A stretch of 64,000 nucleotides of DNA from Paenibacillus sp. FSL W8-0426 (GCF_037969725.1 NZ_CP150203.1:6845550-6909549); one strand, 5' to 3'. Numbered from the stretch's first letter, positions 7,856 to 16,991 are shown. The notes: generated from the letters alone by a model not told the origin. Translations and numbers: made by a program.

Positions 7856-8201
7856 TCAACTATCGTTCCGTTAGAACTATGGAGCTATTTAACGAAACGA
7901 TACCAAAAACTTTATTCAAGTTTTTTCCAACTCTGTGTGGTGGCTGATCTACCATCATCATCTTCATCATTGACTCTTCCAAGTTGTTCAAGGGACTTTT
8001 TGTGTTCCTAGCAAAATAGTTCGTAGTAAGTAGAAGATTATGATAGCAATCTAATTTTTTATATCGTATGATTCTTCACATACCATAAGATTTTGCAATA
8101 ATAAGCTTCATAATATATATCTTATTACACTTTAGGGGAATAAGGCGTACTGCGGATTATTTATATTTTCCGTACGGGAGTTTTTTCGGAATGGAGAGAC
8201 T
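7856..8201. other. Gene-free AT-rich stretch upstream of the serine hydrolase
   Basis: No gene seen. It contains the promoter region of the plus-strand gene at 8202 and a small inverted pair GCGTAC / CGTACGG at about 8146-8176. Confidence 0.5.
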
Positions 8202-9650
8202 ATGAAAAAAAATATTGTCTTTATGATTGCATTACTTATACTGTTCACCGGCTTCGCAACACCAAGTTATGCATTATCAGATTCGCAATCTGATTCAATA
8301 CAAGCCTTGTTGGATGATGCAAGCCGTATATCAGGTGTACCGGGAATGTCAATCTCCATACTTACGAACAATGAAGTACTCTACTTTTCTTCCGGGTATG
8401 CAGATCGTGAAAAGGGACTGTCAGCAAGTGAAAATACTCTATATGAGCTGGCTTCGGTAAGTAAAGCTTTTACCGGCATGGGTATTCTGCTGATGGAAGA
8501 ACAAGGACTGCTGTCAATGTCAGACCCTATCCAGAAATATTTGCCTTGGTTTACGTTAAAGTATCAGGGGAAACACGTTGATATGCAAAGTATGACACTC
8601 AATAACTTTTTACACCATACTAGCGGCTTAACAAATGGCAGTCACAGTCAAAACATTCCACAAGGCAATACGCCGGATATGTTGCAAAAAACCGTAGAAA
8701 TGCTCGTAGATTCTGAATTGTCGTTCTATCCCGGTGAGCAGTATAATTACGGAACTGTTAATTATGACGTATTAGGTCTGGTTATTGAGATTGTGTCGGG
8801 ACAAAGCTATGAAGACTTTATGAGGGAACAGGTATTTCAGCCGTTGGGTCTTCACCAGACGTATGTTTATAAAGAAGATGCTCGAGCCACCGGACAGTTG
8901 GCACAGGGCTACCGTTCTTCCTTTTTTATGACAACCCCATATAACGCGCCGGATTTTTCCGGGAATAAACCCGCAGGCTACATCATTTCTTGTACAAAAG
9001 ATATGGCGCGTTGGATGGGCATACAGATGGGTATTGTGCAGGACATACCCGAAATATTCCATACGGTTATCGAAAAATCACATCAGGGTGATATGTCTGT
9101 TCCTGCTGTCAACGAAATGTATTATGCGGCGGGCTGGTCGGTAAACGCCAACCAAACGATTATAGAGCACCCCGGGGGCAATCCCAATTTCGGAACCGAA
9201 GTGGTCATACTGCCAAATGAACGAATAGCCATCAGCTTGCTGACCAACGGCGAAAATATCAATAGAAGCATGGTACTAAAAGTTAAAGATATATTAGATG
9301 GCAATCTGACGCAGTCATATGGAATAAGCGGCACACAGCTTTTGGACATCATTTTGTCGTCTGCCACAATTATTCTTTGCCTATTGGCTGTTCTGTTCTT
9401 TCTCTTAGGATTACGCAGAAGGAAAACGAATGAGCGGCAGCCAATGACAAAAAGGCGAATAATCGTAACAGCTATTTTGCTAATTGCTACGATTGTCCAG
9501 TGTATAATATGCTATGCATTAGATTGGTCAGAGATACTTATTTGGCGAACATATAGTGTTCTTACAGCTTTGATTTCGGCGGCCTTATTAACAGCAAGCA
9601 TTACATGGTTTGTATACACTCACCGATATAATGCCTCGCTCCGAAAATAA
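8202..9650 (+). CDS. Serine hydrolase of the class C beta-lactamase/PBP4* family with C-terminal membrane segments
   Basis: A 482-residue protein with a signal peptide (residues about 1-24), a beta-lactamase-like domain (about 28-365) and three predicted membrane segments near 384-404, 419-441 and 451-473. The active-site SxxK is Ser85-Val-Ser-Lys88, and the HxG motif is His323-Pro-Gly325. In the alignment position of the usual YxN motif the sequence reads Tyr183-Gly-Thr185, so the Asn appears replaced. Such proteins act outside the membrane as esterases, D-amino-acid peptidases or PBP-like enzymes. It is preceded by GGAGAG 5 nt before ATG. Confidence 0.82.
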   Translation: MKKNIVFMIALLILFTGFATPSYALSDSQSDSIQALLDDASRISGVPGMSISILTNNEVLYFSSGYADREKGLSASENTLYELASVSKAFTGMGILLMEEQGLLSMSDPIQKYLPWFTLKYQGKHVDMQSMTLNNFLHHTSGLTNGSHSQNIPQGNTPDMLQKTVEMLVDSELSFYPGEQYNYGTVNYDVLGLVIEIVSGQSYEDFMREQVFQPLGLHQTYVYKEDARATGQLAQGYRSSFFMTTPYNAPDFSGNKPAGYIISCTKDMARWMGIQMGIVQDIPEIFHTVIEKSHQGDMSVPAVNEMYYAAGWSVNANQTIIEHPGGNPNFGTEVVILPNERIAISLLTNGENINRSMVLKVKDILDGNLTQSYGISGTQLLDIILSSATIILCLLAVLFFLLGLRRRKTNERQPMTKRRIIVTAILLIATIVQCIICYALDWSEILIWRTYSVLTALISAALLTASITWFVYTHRYNASLRK

Positions 9651-9726
9651 GCATTTCATTCGTTCGCCTTATTGAAAAAACGCGAAGATTTCTTTTAATG
9701 AGAGAACAATATCAGCTTAGAAAGAA

Positions 9727-9737
9727 GTGTCAGGCAC
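9727..9737. repeat. REP-like relic GTGTCAGGCAC
   Basis: GTGTCAGGCAC followed by CCCC. Near-palindromes of this kind (GGTGTCAGGCACC) are scattered through Bacillaceae genomes and flank REP-associated transposases, as I recall. Only one copy is visible here. Confidence 0.35.
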
Positions 9738-9753
9738 CCCCTATTTTTCGCCG

Positions 9754-10233
9754 TCACTTATGGTAGGGTTCTCCGCGGTTAATCTTCACCGCCCGATAAA
9801 TTTGCTCCACTAGCACCAGACGCATCAGCTGGTGCGGCAAGGTCATGCGCCCAAAGCTCAAACGCTGCTTCGCGCGGCGCAGCACCTCATCGGAGAGCCC
9901 ATGGCTCCCTCCGATGACAAACACGACATGGCTCGTCCCGTACGTGCCGAGCTTGTCGATTTCCGCGGCCAGCTCTTCCGAGCTCCAGAGCTGGCCATCA
10001 ATGGCGAGCGCGACGACATGCGCCTCGCTCTTCACATGCGCGAGGATGCGTTCGCCCTCGCGCTCTTTTACCGCCCGTACCTCTGCTTCGCTCAGGGTAT
10101 CGGGCGCTTTCTCATCCGCGACCTCGATCATCTGAAATTTGATGTACGGGGCGAGGCGCTTGGCATATTCCTGAATGCCCAGCGTCAAATATTTTTCCTT
10201 CAGCTTGCCCACGCCAATAATCTGAATCAACAT
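9754..10233 (-). CDS. rlmH: 23S rRNA pseudouridine-1915 N3-methyltransferase
   Basis: SPOUT-class methyltransferase of 159 residues that methylates the pseudouridine at 1915 of 23S rRNA using SAM. The start [15 protein letters not shown], the knot segment [18 protein letters not shown] and the C-terminal RGEPYHK are all characteristic. In staphylococci the same 3' end (orfX) is the SCC attachment site; here the accessory genes begin right beyond it. The ATG has GGAGGAAAT about 8 nt upstream. Confidence 0.97.
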   Translation of the reverse strand: MLIQIIGVGKLKEKYLTLGIQEYAKRLAPYIKFQMIEVADEKAPDTLSEAEVRAVKEREGERILAHVKSEAHVVALAIDGQLWSSEELAAEIDKLGTYGTSHVVFVIGGSHGLSDEVLRRAKQRLSFGRMTLPHQLMRLVLVEQIYRAVKINRGEPYHK

Positions 10234-10354
10234 AAAACCATTTCCTCCATATCTTCAATCTCGGTATGTATCCATTTATGAGCGATGCCTCCACACACCG
10301 TATATCCTCTAACGAACCTCACACACCTTATTCAGCCTCATTTACACATTTTGC

Positions 10355-10446
10355 GCGCCTAATGAACTTCAGCCACGCTAATACGCAGCATTTAAGCCAT
10401 ATGCACATCATTCCGGGCAAATAGCGTGGCTACGGTTCGTTAGCGC
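10355..10446. repeat. Imperfect inverted repeat
   Basis: The left arm 10355-10382 (GCGCCTAATGAAC...AGCCACGCTA) pairs with the right arm 10421-10446 (TAGCGTGGCT...GTTAGCGC). A third related piece, CTAACGAACCTCACAC, occurs near 10311. This resembles the short dispersed palindromic repeats common in Paenibacillus intergenic DNA. Confidence 0.5.
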
Positions 10447-10575
10447 AAACATCGACCCAATTTACTCCGAATAAGACGTCTGAAGTTCCTTAGCATGATT
10501 GCCCCCCTGCTCGACCTCCCCACAAACAGCACAAGACAGCACACCACGCCAATGCGCAAACTCCCCCACAAAACG

Positions 10576-10605
10576 CAAAAAGAGCGCTCCGACACGCTCT
10601 CTTTG
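10576..10605 (-). terminator. Terminator of the CxxH/CxxC gene
   Basis: Arms CAAAAAGAGCG and CGCTCTCTTTG. On the minus strand the stem ends in CTTTTTG. It lies about 90 bp past the stop at 10695. Confidence 0.7.
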
Positions 10606-10694
10606 CTTCTTGCCTGTGATGTTCATACCGGATGGAAGGCAGGCCGGGGACACCCTATCATACAGTGCCTGCGGCCGTTCGTTCCTACAGTACG

Positions 10695-10862
10695 CTAAAC
10701 GACGAGGAATTCCGCGTGCTGTTCGCATTCGGAACATTTGGCAGGCGGGTCCCAGTCGGCAAATTCCGTCTCCTTCAGATCAACGATATCCGGAGCGTCC
10801 TCATACTCATCGACGAACTTGTCAATGGCGATGTCCACGTGTTCTTTGCATACAACGTACAT
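10695..10862 (-). CDS. CxxH/CxxC small protein (BA_5709 family)
   Basis: A 55-residue protein, short enough to be missed by length cut-offs. It begins MYVVCKEHVDIAID and ends PPAKCSECEQHAEFLVV. The pairs Cys5-x2-His8 and Cys43-x2-Cys46 suggest a single zinc site. This small family is found in Bacillales; its function is unknown. AAAGGA lies about 11 nt before the ATG at 10862. It has the neighbours expected in related genomes (rlmH on one side, htrA on the other). Confidence 0.88.
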   Translation of the reverse strand: MYVVCKEHVDIAIDKFVDEYEDAPDIVDLKETEFADWDPPAKCSECEQHAEFLVV

Positions 10863-11033
10863 CCGTTCAAGCATCCTTTCTGTAACCAGCTATGCTCCCG
10901 ATTCACAACCGCTTATCCATACAGGATAGCCACTTCTCTGTTCTATCACACCTCAGGCTGAAAAGAAACCCCTAACTCCCATTTATCGTGCCCAACTTCC
11001 AGAAAACCTCTCCATTCGCCACGAGCAAACGGC

Positions 11034-11058
11034 AAAAAAAGCGCCCTCTCCGGGCGCT
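11034..11058 (-). terminator. Terminator of the lipoprotein gene
   Basis: Stem AGCGCCC / GGGCGCT, followed on the minus strand by seven T residues (11034-11040). Strong. Confidence 0.85.
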
Positions 11059-11091
11059 GTATCATACATATATTCGGTTAGGCAGCTCCAT

Positions 11092-11619
11092 TTACTCCAA
11101 CCCGGATTGCGCCTTCGTCAGCAGCTTGCCGCCCTGAAATGCCAATACCGCATTGGCCCCCGTATCGCCAACCCCTTTGTAGTTATAAACCACCATATTT
11201 TCTGCTTCGCTCAAGGCTTCTCCCTCACCGCCCAGGATGTCGATTACTTCGTCAAACGTCATGCCCACTTCAATTTTCTCGTACTGTGCAAACGTAATAA
11301 CTACGCTATCGCCCCTGCCTGCGGAACCGTTATTGCCTAGTCCGGCAGATGAGCTGCCTCCGCCCTGGCTTGCAGCAGCGACGCTTGCGCTCAGCTCATC
11401 CAGCTTTTTTTTCAGATCCGTAATTGTAATGTTCTGTTCTTCCAGCTTGCCGGACTGTTCCTCCAGCTTTTTCTCCAACGCGGCTACGCGGTCCTCCTGC
11501 CAGGAAGCATCGCCGCCGGATGCAGCATTCGTTTCTGTCTTGCTTCCGCATGCCGACAATACGGATAACAGCATCATAAGCGAAGTTCCGCCAAGCAGCA
11601 GCTTTCTAGCGTATTTCAT
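11092..11619 (-). CDS. Lipoprotein with coiled coil and SmpA/OmlA-like (DUF3862) C-terminal domain
   Basis: Start chosen at ATG 11619 (MKYARKLLLGG), giving a clean lipoprotein signal with lipobox LSAC (Cys24 in this numbering). The next part (EDRVAALEKKLEEQSGKLEEQ...) is a predicted coiled coil, followed by a Gly/Ser linker. The C-terminal part (EKIEVGMTFDEVIDILGGEGEALSEAEN...AFQGGKLLTKAQ) resembles the DUF3862/SmpA-like beta-lactamase-inhibitor fold. It is probably anchored outside the membrane; its role is unknown. In-frame codons upstream of 11619 do not add a plausible N-terminus. Confidence 0.8.
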   Translation of the reverse strand: MKYARKLLLGGTSLMMLLSVLSACGSKTETNAASGGDASWQEDRVAALEKKLEEQSGKLEEQNITITDLKKKLDELSASVAAASQGGGSSSAGLGNNGSAGRGDSVVITFAQYEKIEVGMTFDEVIDILGGEGEALSEAENMVVYNYKGVGDTGANAVLAFQGGKLLTKAQSGLE

Positions 11620-11981
11620 AGTCCCAGGGCCCCCTATATTCATATCTGCTTCCATTCATCCGTCCAATACAACAACTCAGGCGCAGCACCAACGCCAACC
11701 CTCGACCATCGTCTCATGTCCTATAAGGCATAGTACTCACATGCTAACCAGTGTATCATAGCAGAAAACTTCTGTAACTGAGACTTTCGCTCTGGGCCCA
11801 TCCGCTTAATCGGATAAACAAAAATCCCCTATATTCGCCAAACTGCGAGCCATGCCTGCATCAGACAAATGACAACGCCGTTCCCGAACAGGGGATACTC
11901 GCAATAATGTGCAACTGATAAACGGAGTGACTCCGTGCCTTGATCGAACAAGCAACAAGGCGGGACGATCTCCGCTTCGTT
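11620..11981. other. Gene-free stretch between htrA and the lipoprotein gene
   Basis: Contains a perfect hairpin ACGGAGT-g-ACTCCGT (11922-11936) and an IR ATCCCCT / AGGGGAT with arms about 60 bp apart (11827-11897). Either may end htrA transcription. No gene seen. Confidence 0.5.
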
Positions 11982-13253
11982 TTACTCCGGTTTATCTGCC
12001 AGCGTTACGCTGACCTTTTCCACTTTGCCATCGCGGTAGAACGTCACTTCCAGCGTATCGCCGATTTTCTTTTTGTCGTACAAGTACTTCCGCAGATCCA
12101 GCGTAGAGGTAATCGGTTGCCCGTCAAATTCCGTAATGACGTCGTTCAGCTTCAGGCCGGCTTCGGCAGCCGGACCGGATGCCTCCAGCACAACCACCCC
12201 GCTGTCTACATGCGAAGGCAGCTTCAAATCCTTGCGCTGCTCATCGTCGAGCGGAGCGTACGGGTTGCTAAGATCAACGGTGTACACGCCCAAATATGGA
12301 CGCGTTACCTTGCCGTGCAGCAGGAGGGCATCCACCGTTTTCATCACTTCATTCATCGGGATCGCAAATCCAAGCCCCTCTACGCCCGTATCCGAAATTT
12401 TCATCGTATTGATGCCGACGACCTTGCCGTTCAGGTCCACCAGCGCACCGCCGCTGTTCCCTTCATTGATCGCCGCATCCGTCTGAATGACGTTTTGCTC
12501 CCAATCGTACACGCCATCCTGGTTGATCGACACCGGCAGAATGCGATCCGTGTAACTGACGATGCCGGAGGTCAACGTACCTCCCAGTCCGAGCGGATTA
12601 CCGATGGCCAGCACCGTTTGCCCGCGCTGCAGCTTGCTCGAATCGCCGATCTCGGCTGCCGGGCCAAGCCCTTCCGCATCCGCAGACAGCACGGCAATAT
12701 CGCTCACCCTGTCCTGACCGACCAGTTTGGCTTTGTGCGTTTCGCCATCTACCGTCACAATTTCCAAGTCGCTGGAACCTTCAATAACGTGATGGTTGGT
12801 CATGATGAAGGCTTTGCCGTCTTCCTTCTTGAAGATAACCCCGGAACCGAGCGCGGACTCCTCCATCGACAGACTGCTGCCCGTTTTGTGATTGACGATG
12901 CTGACGACGGAAGGACGGACCTTCGCAGCCGCCTGGATAATCCGGTCATACGGATCGGCTGCTTGCGCCGCTTGAACCGAGCCTCCGCTTCCGCTGCCAA
13001 TGACGTTGGACAACGGGACTGCTGTCGGCTGCGAAATGAAGCTGTAAAGCATCACCGTCACGACCGAGCTAATCACCGAACTGATGACAGCCACTTTGAC
13101 GGTCGAACCGAATCCGGAGCGGGAACGCGATCTGCGCGGGTTCTGCCAGCGATCGCGCCCACCGGGGCGGAGAATCTGAAGCTTGCCTTTCTGTACAGGC
13201 TCGGCGCGTCTTGATACCTTGGTTGAATAAAAGTCGTCTCCAAACAATCCCAT
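11982..13253 (-). CDS. htrA: HtrA/DegP-like membrane-anchored serine protease
   Basis: S1C protease of 423 residues: a short cytoplasmic N-terminus, one membrane segment (VKVAVISSVISSVVTVMLYSF), a trypsin-like domain with the triad in TNHHV (His), DIAVL (Asp) and GNSGG (Ser), and one C-terminal PDZ domain. It degrades or handles misfolded exported proteins. The start is ATG 13253 (MGLFGDDFY), with GGGGAGAG about 8 nt upstream; earlier in-frame starts lack this. It lies just downstream of the walRKHIJ genes, separated by a small plus-strand gene, as its B. subtilis counterpart (yyxA/htrC) follows the wal operon. Confidence 0.93.
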   Translation of the reverse strand: MGLFGDDFYSTKVSRRAEPVQKGKLQILRPGGRDRWQNPRRSRSRSGFGSTVKVAVISSVISSVVTVMLYSFISQPTAVPLSNVIGSGSGGSVQAAQAADPYDRIIQAAAKVRPSVVSIVNHKTGSSLSMEESALGSGVIFKKEDGKAFIMTNHHVIEGSSDLEIVTVDGETHKAKLVGQDRVSDIAVLSADAEGLGPAAEIGDSSKLQRGQTVLAIGNPLGLGGTLTSGIVSYTDRILPVSINQDGVYDWEQNVIQTDAAINEGNSGGALVDLNGKVVGINTMKISDTGVEGLGFAIPMNEVMKTVDALLLHGKVTRPYLGVYTVDLSNPYAPLDDEQRKDLKLPSHVDSGVVVLEASGPAAEAGLKLNDVITEFDGQPITSTLDLRKYLYDKKKIGDTLEVTFYRDGKVEKVSVTLADKPE

Positions 13254-13913
13254 CGTGATCCTCTCCCCTTCGTTGTCACGCATCAAGACCTTGACTGCCG
13301 CCTGCCCTAATGTTCGTCGCGAACATGAACCGTCGCGCATCCCCGCATCGTTCACGCAAGCGACGGACAAAATTTCCGATCACTATTCCTTAAGCATGCT
13401 GCATCCATCATATTGGCGCTTGCCCGTTTTGCTACTTCATGCTCATTTTCGGAAATCTTTCATATCGTTACATTTTCGAAGGCAGCGGATGCCATCGACT
13501 ATGTATAACAACATCGCTTCCATCCCGGTTCGCCATGCTGTTTGCAGCCTGATATTTATGCATAAAGCTTCTCGATTCCACACGAACTTATGGCCTTTAA
13601 TCCAGCCCTCTATATACTAAACACGAAATATTCCAAAAAGTTGCATAATCATGAAGATGATCGTAAATTCTCTGCATTTTTTCTGTCTTCCGCACCCTGC
13701 GGCTAATTAGTCACACTATCTATCACCACAAAAACAGCCCTGCTAACCGCCTATTTCCGGCGTAAATAAAATAATTTCCAGTCCTGCCGAGCCGTCCCTT
13801 TCAGCATACACGCCATTCCAGCCAATTTGTAGAGGGAAAAAGAGGAATGTTTTCCACGTCCTCTGACTACAATAATAGTAAAAGATATTCGAAGCTTCAT
13901 AGAAGGAGGGTTA
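13254..13913. other. Gene-free stretch between htrA and the small plus-strand gene
   Basis: 660 bp with the divergent promoters of htrA (minus) and the 13914 gene (plus). No coding frame here looks real and I see no clear WalR box. Confidence 0.5.
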
Positions 13914-14129
13914 ATGTTGAATCGCACACGCACACTCACAGCTATGGAAGAGGTTCATATGGCATCCAAACTGGCCGACCTGAAGGAAGAGCATTATCGC
14001 AACACGCTTGCGCTCAGTACGATGATCGAACTGCTGGTGGACAAAGGCATACTCACCCGCGAAGAGGTGGAACGCAAGGCTGCCGAACTCGACAGCTTTA
14101 TGGCTGACCCACCCTATCCCATGGCGTAG
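13914..14129 (+). CDS. Small hypothetical protein, convergent with walJ
   Basis: A 71-residue soluble protein, largely helical and charged: LADLKEEHYRNTLALSTMIELLVDKGILTREEVERKAAELDSFM. A strong ribosome binding site (GAAGGAGGG) lies about 5 nt before ATG 13914; an internal ATG 13959 (MASKLADL) is an alternative without such a site. The segment LVDKGILTREEVERKAAEL resembles short helix-turn-helix pieces seen in several unrelated proteins, so no function is assigned. Its last 32 bp overlap the 3' end of walJ on the other strand. It is the only plus-strand gene between 9754 and 43787. Confidence 0.75.
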   Translation: MLNRTRTLTAMEEVHMASKLADLKEEHYRNTLALSTMIELLVDKGILTREEVERKAAELDSFMADPPYPMA

Positions 14130-14904
14130 GTCGGTCGTAATACGTGTCGCACAGCCTGAACTCATGGTCCTTATAAAAGCAACCGCGGCTCTCCATGGCA
14201 TCGCGCACCGACATTCTGGCCAAATCGATCATATTATGGTCCAAGCTAAGGTGCGCCAGATAGGTGCGCTTGAGGCGCCCGTTCATCAGCTCGCTGAGCG
14301 CCGCTCCTGCCGCCTCGTTCGAGAGGTGCCCGATATCGCTCAGAATGCGACGCTTCGTATTCCACGGATAACGTCCCATGCGCAGCAGCTCCACGTCGTG
14401 ATTCGCCTCCAGAACGAGCACATCCGAATCTGCAATCGCGTCGCGCACCTTATCGCTCATATAGCCGAGGTCGGTCGCCACCGCCAGCTTCTCGCTGCCG
14501 TCATCGAACGTATAGCCGACCGGCTCTGCGGCATCATGGGAGATGCCGAACGATTCGACGCGCAAGGAACCGAAATCCTTGTTCTCCCCCGTCTCGAAAA
14601 TACGCCGGTTTTCCTCCGGAATGGCTCCGACCGATTTCTCCAGCGCTTTCCACGTGTTCGTGTTCGCATAGATTGGTAAATTATATTTGCGGGAGATCGC
14701 GCCTAGTCCTTTAATATGATCCGAATGTTCGTGCGTGACCAAAATTCCGTCCAGCTCCGCTCCCGAAATCTCCCGTTCCAGAAACAGTGCCTCCAGCCGC
14801 TTCGCACTGAGCCCAGCATCGATCATCAACGAGGTTCCCCCATGTTGGATGACTGTTGCATTTCCCGTCGAACCGCTGGACAACACGGTAAAATATATCC
14901 CCAT
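14098..14904 (-). CDS. walJ: MBL-fold metallohydrolase WalJ/YycJ
   Basis: A 268-residue metallo-beta-lactamase-fold protein with the metal motif THEHSDHIKG (HxHxDH) near residue 56 and a further His in NHDVELL/LSLDHNMIDL. In Bacillus and Streptococcus this gene is co-transcribed with the WalRK system and links cell-wall and DNA-repair phenotypes; it has been reported to act as a 5' exonuclease in some species. It starts 6 bp after walI with GAGGAG upstream. It is the last gene of the wal operon. Confidence 0.95.
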   Translation of the reverse strand: MGIYFTVLSSGSTGNATVIQHGGTSLMIDAGLSAKRLEALFLEREISGAELDGILVTHEHSDHIKGLGAISRKYNLPIYANTNTWKALEKSVGAIPEENRRIFETGENKDFGSLRVESFGISHDAAEPVGYTFDDGSEKLAVATDLGYMSDKVRDAIADSDVLVLEANHDVELLRMGRYPWNTKRRILSDIGHLSNEAAGAALSELMNGRLKRTYLAHLSLDHNMIDLARMSVRDAMESRGCFYKDHEFRLCDTYYDRPTPWDRVGQP

Positions 14905-14910
14905 AACGCA

Positions 14911-15654
14911 TTACTCCTCTAGTTTGTCTGTCTTGGGACTGAATACATCCCCGCTGATACCCTGCACGTACAGAATCTCGCCGCTTTCCAGCACGAACCG
15001 CCATGCCGGCATCGCCACTTGCATATCCGAGTTGAATAACTGACCATAATATCCCAATTGAATATCCTTCACGATGGCATCATTGGGCAAAAAGTTCTCG
15101 ATCAGCGTTCCCAGCGCCTTCGACGCCGGGAGCACCTGCTGCTCGCTGTCCTCCGTTGTCGTGATCCGCACCGGCGTCTGACGGTAACCCGTAATTTTCT
15201 GATCGCTGTAGAACAGCTCCAGGCTGACGTTGAAGAGCGGCCATTTCCCGTCCACCAACGGATGAAGAACGAAGGCCCCATCTTCGGCCATCAGTTGATC
15301 AAGTCGATAACTGCCGATTTGTACAATTTCATCTTTTAGCGCATTTTCCAACTCGCCCTGTGCAAAGATCAGCTTGCTGTCGATCGGTTGATCGAGATTG
15401 ACTTCAAGGCCCGCCTTATCCTCTTCAATGAACTCATAGGACAGTTTCGGCAGCTTCGGCGTTTCACTCGGGATGGGGGCAAGCACTTGAATGCCCTTTT
15501 CCTCCATCGCCAGCTGGGTATTGTCCGCCAGGGAGGTGAAGTCCAGATTGGCTCCGGCCGTCTCCCGGGCATCCACCCAGATCTGATAACCAAGCACCAG
15601 GTTAAGCAGCAAAAAGGCGTAGATCAACACATTTTTCGCGCGTCCCCAATCCAA
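14911..15654 (-). CDS. walI: WalK regulatory protein WalI/YycI
   Basis: A membrane-anchored extracytoplasmic protein of about 247 residues that, with WalH, contacts WalK and restrains or tunes its kinase activity. One N-terminal membrane segment (KNVLIYAFLLLNLVLGYQIWV) is followed by an extracellular YycH/YycI-like domain. The canonical start MDWGRAKNVLI corresponds here to TTG 15654, 8 nt after GGAGG; an in-frame ATG at 15684 has no ribosome binding site. It lies between walH and walJ. Confidence 0.92.
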   Translation of the reverse strand: MDWGRAKNVLIYAFLLLNLVLGYQIWVDARETAGANLDFTSLADNTQLAMEEKGIQVLAPIPSETPKLPKLSYEFIEEDKAGLEVNLDQPIDSKLIFAQGELENALKDEIVQIGSYRLDQLMAEDGAFVLHPLVDGKWPLFNVSLELFYSDQKITGYRQTPVRITTTEDSEQQVLPASKALGTLIENFLPNDAIVKDIQLGYYGQLFNSDMQVAMPAWRFVLESGEILYVQGISGDVFSPKTDKLEE

Positions 15655-15710
15655 CAACCTCACCTCCGCTATGACATGATTCAAAAGAAAACCGTTACAC
15701 TAGGCCATTC

Positions 15711-16991
15711 CTATGACACCGTGGTCTCTTCTCCGTTCGTGAAACGGATGACCCATACGGGGATCAGCTTCAAGCCATCCTCCGTCGCAGACGGGCGGTA
15801 TGCCGGATATACGTCCTCTACCTGACGAGTGGAGCCGGTCACCTTTTCGATCAGTGCCTTCAGCTTGTCCCCTCCCGAGAGCTTGACCGCCTTTTTGGTC
15901 TCCGAGCCTTCGTTCAGGTACTCCAGCGAACGTTCATAACTCGACACCGTTTCCTGCTGCATTTCCATGCTGATCGTACCGAAACGGAATTGCGCCAGAT
16001 CGAGAATCGGAAAACTGCCATAGTACTGCTGGAATTGGAGACTGGTCCGGTTATCGCTGGATTCGATCATCATGCGGGACCTGCCCTTCCACCCGCCATG
16101 CTGGTTGACGAAATCCACCGCAGACAGCGCATCCTTGGCCGGGTCGCTCTGACCCGCCGGCGGTGCCGCAGGATCGGTATACGTCATCCAGCGCTGCTCC
16201 TGTTTGATTTGCAGACTGCGCTTGCTGTCCGTATAAATCTCCGATCCGTCCTTTTCCCGAATGTTTCGGGTCATGCTTGGATCGAAGAACAGGCTGCGCT
16301 GCATCTGCTCGACCGTGAATTGGCCTGTCGGCACCTCGGCTTCGATCGTTTCCAGCGCCGCCCTTGGAATGTAATATCCGCCTTCCATCAACGTATACGG
16401 CGTCCAATTGCTGCCGAAATCCACATGCTGCTGCACGTCCTGCACGGTCAGGTCGGCCTGTGCAGCTTCGTATACCACATCACCTTTGGCACTAAAGAAC
16501 AGCGCATGCACCTTAGAGTCGTTTTTGGCCGTATAAATGGAAATTCGGTTGATCGTCTCTCCCTGGAACAGCGAGTCCGTGCCAAGCCGCATTACCCGCT
16601 GCAGCAATTGCACGGGAATGCCTTCTTTGAAAGACAGCTCAAAGCCTTGATTCTCCTTGCGAATCTTCTCCCAATTCACGGATTGCACGTTTCGGCGCTG
16701 GAAATCCTCAAACGTCCGGCCCTGAATCCGCGAATAGATCAACTGATAAAAGGTATTGCCCGGATAGAACACGGTATGTTTATCCCCACCCAAATGAATA
16801 ATCATCTGATCGGGGAAGATCAATTCCTCAATATTGCGCTCCTGGCCCATATTCTCGGTTTTGACATAGTTTGTCTCGGAGGTGACTACCGAATCGCCGC
16901 CGCCAGGCAGACGATAAATCAAGAAATAGCTCTGCACGAGGCTCGCAGCTACCAGCGAAGCAAGCACGAGTGACTTAATGCGTTCCTTCAC
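15711..16991 (-). CDS. walH: WalK regulatory protein WalH/YycH
   Basis: A 426-residue protein with a single N-terminal membrane segment (IKSLVLASLVAASLVQSYFLIY) and a large extracytoplasmic domain of the YycH family. It regulates WalK at the membrane together with WalI. The start is GTG 16991 (MKERIKSL), preceded by GGAGGTGAG; the in-frame ATG at 17081 lies deep inside walK and is rejected. The start overlaps the walK 3' end by 17 bp, indicating translational coupling. Confidence 0.93.
   Translation of the reverse strand: MKERIKSLVLASLVAASLVQSYFLIYRLPGGGDSVVTSETNYVKTENMGQERNIEELIFPDQMIIHLGGDKHTVFYPGNTFYQLIYSRIQGRTFEDFQRRNVQSVNWEKIRKENQGFELSFKEGIPVQLLQRVMRLGTDSLFQGETINRISIYTAKNDSKVHALFFSAKGDVVYEAAQADLTVQDVQQHVDFGSNWTPYTLMEGGYYIPRAALETIEAEVPTGQFTVEQMQRSLFFDPSMTRNIREKDGSEIYTDSKRSLQIKQEQRWMTYTDPAAPPAGQSDPAKDALSAVDFVNQHGGWKGRSRMMIESSDNRTSLQFQQYYGSFPILDLAQFRFGTISMEMQQETVSSYERSLEYLNEGSETKKAVKLSGGDKLKALIEKVTGSTRQVEDVYPAYRPSATEDGLKLIPVWVIRFTNGEETTVS

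Larger units (their letters stand above)
10234..10694. other. Gene-free stretch between rlmH and the CxxH/CxxC gene
   Basis: Holds an imperfect long inverted repeat (10355-10446) and a terminator (10576-10605). Short frames here look non-coding. Confidence 0.5.

Noticed and set aside
10462..10737. A 91-codon minus-strand frame overlapping the CxxH/CxxC gene
   Set aside because: It overlaps the well-supported 55-codon gene in another frame and runs through that gene's terminator.
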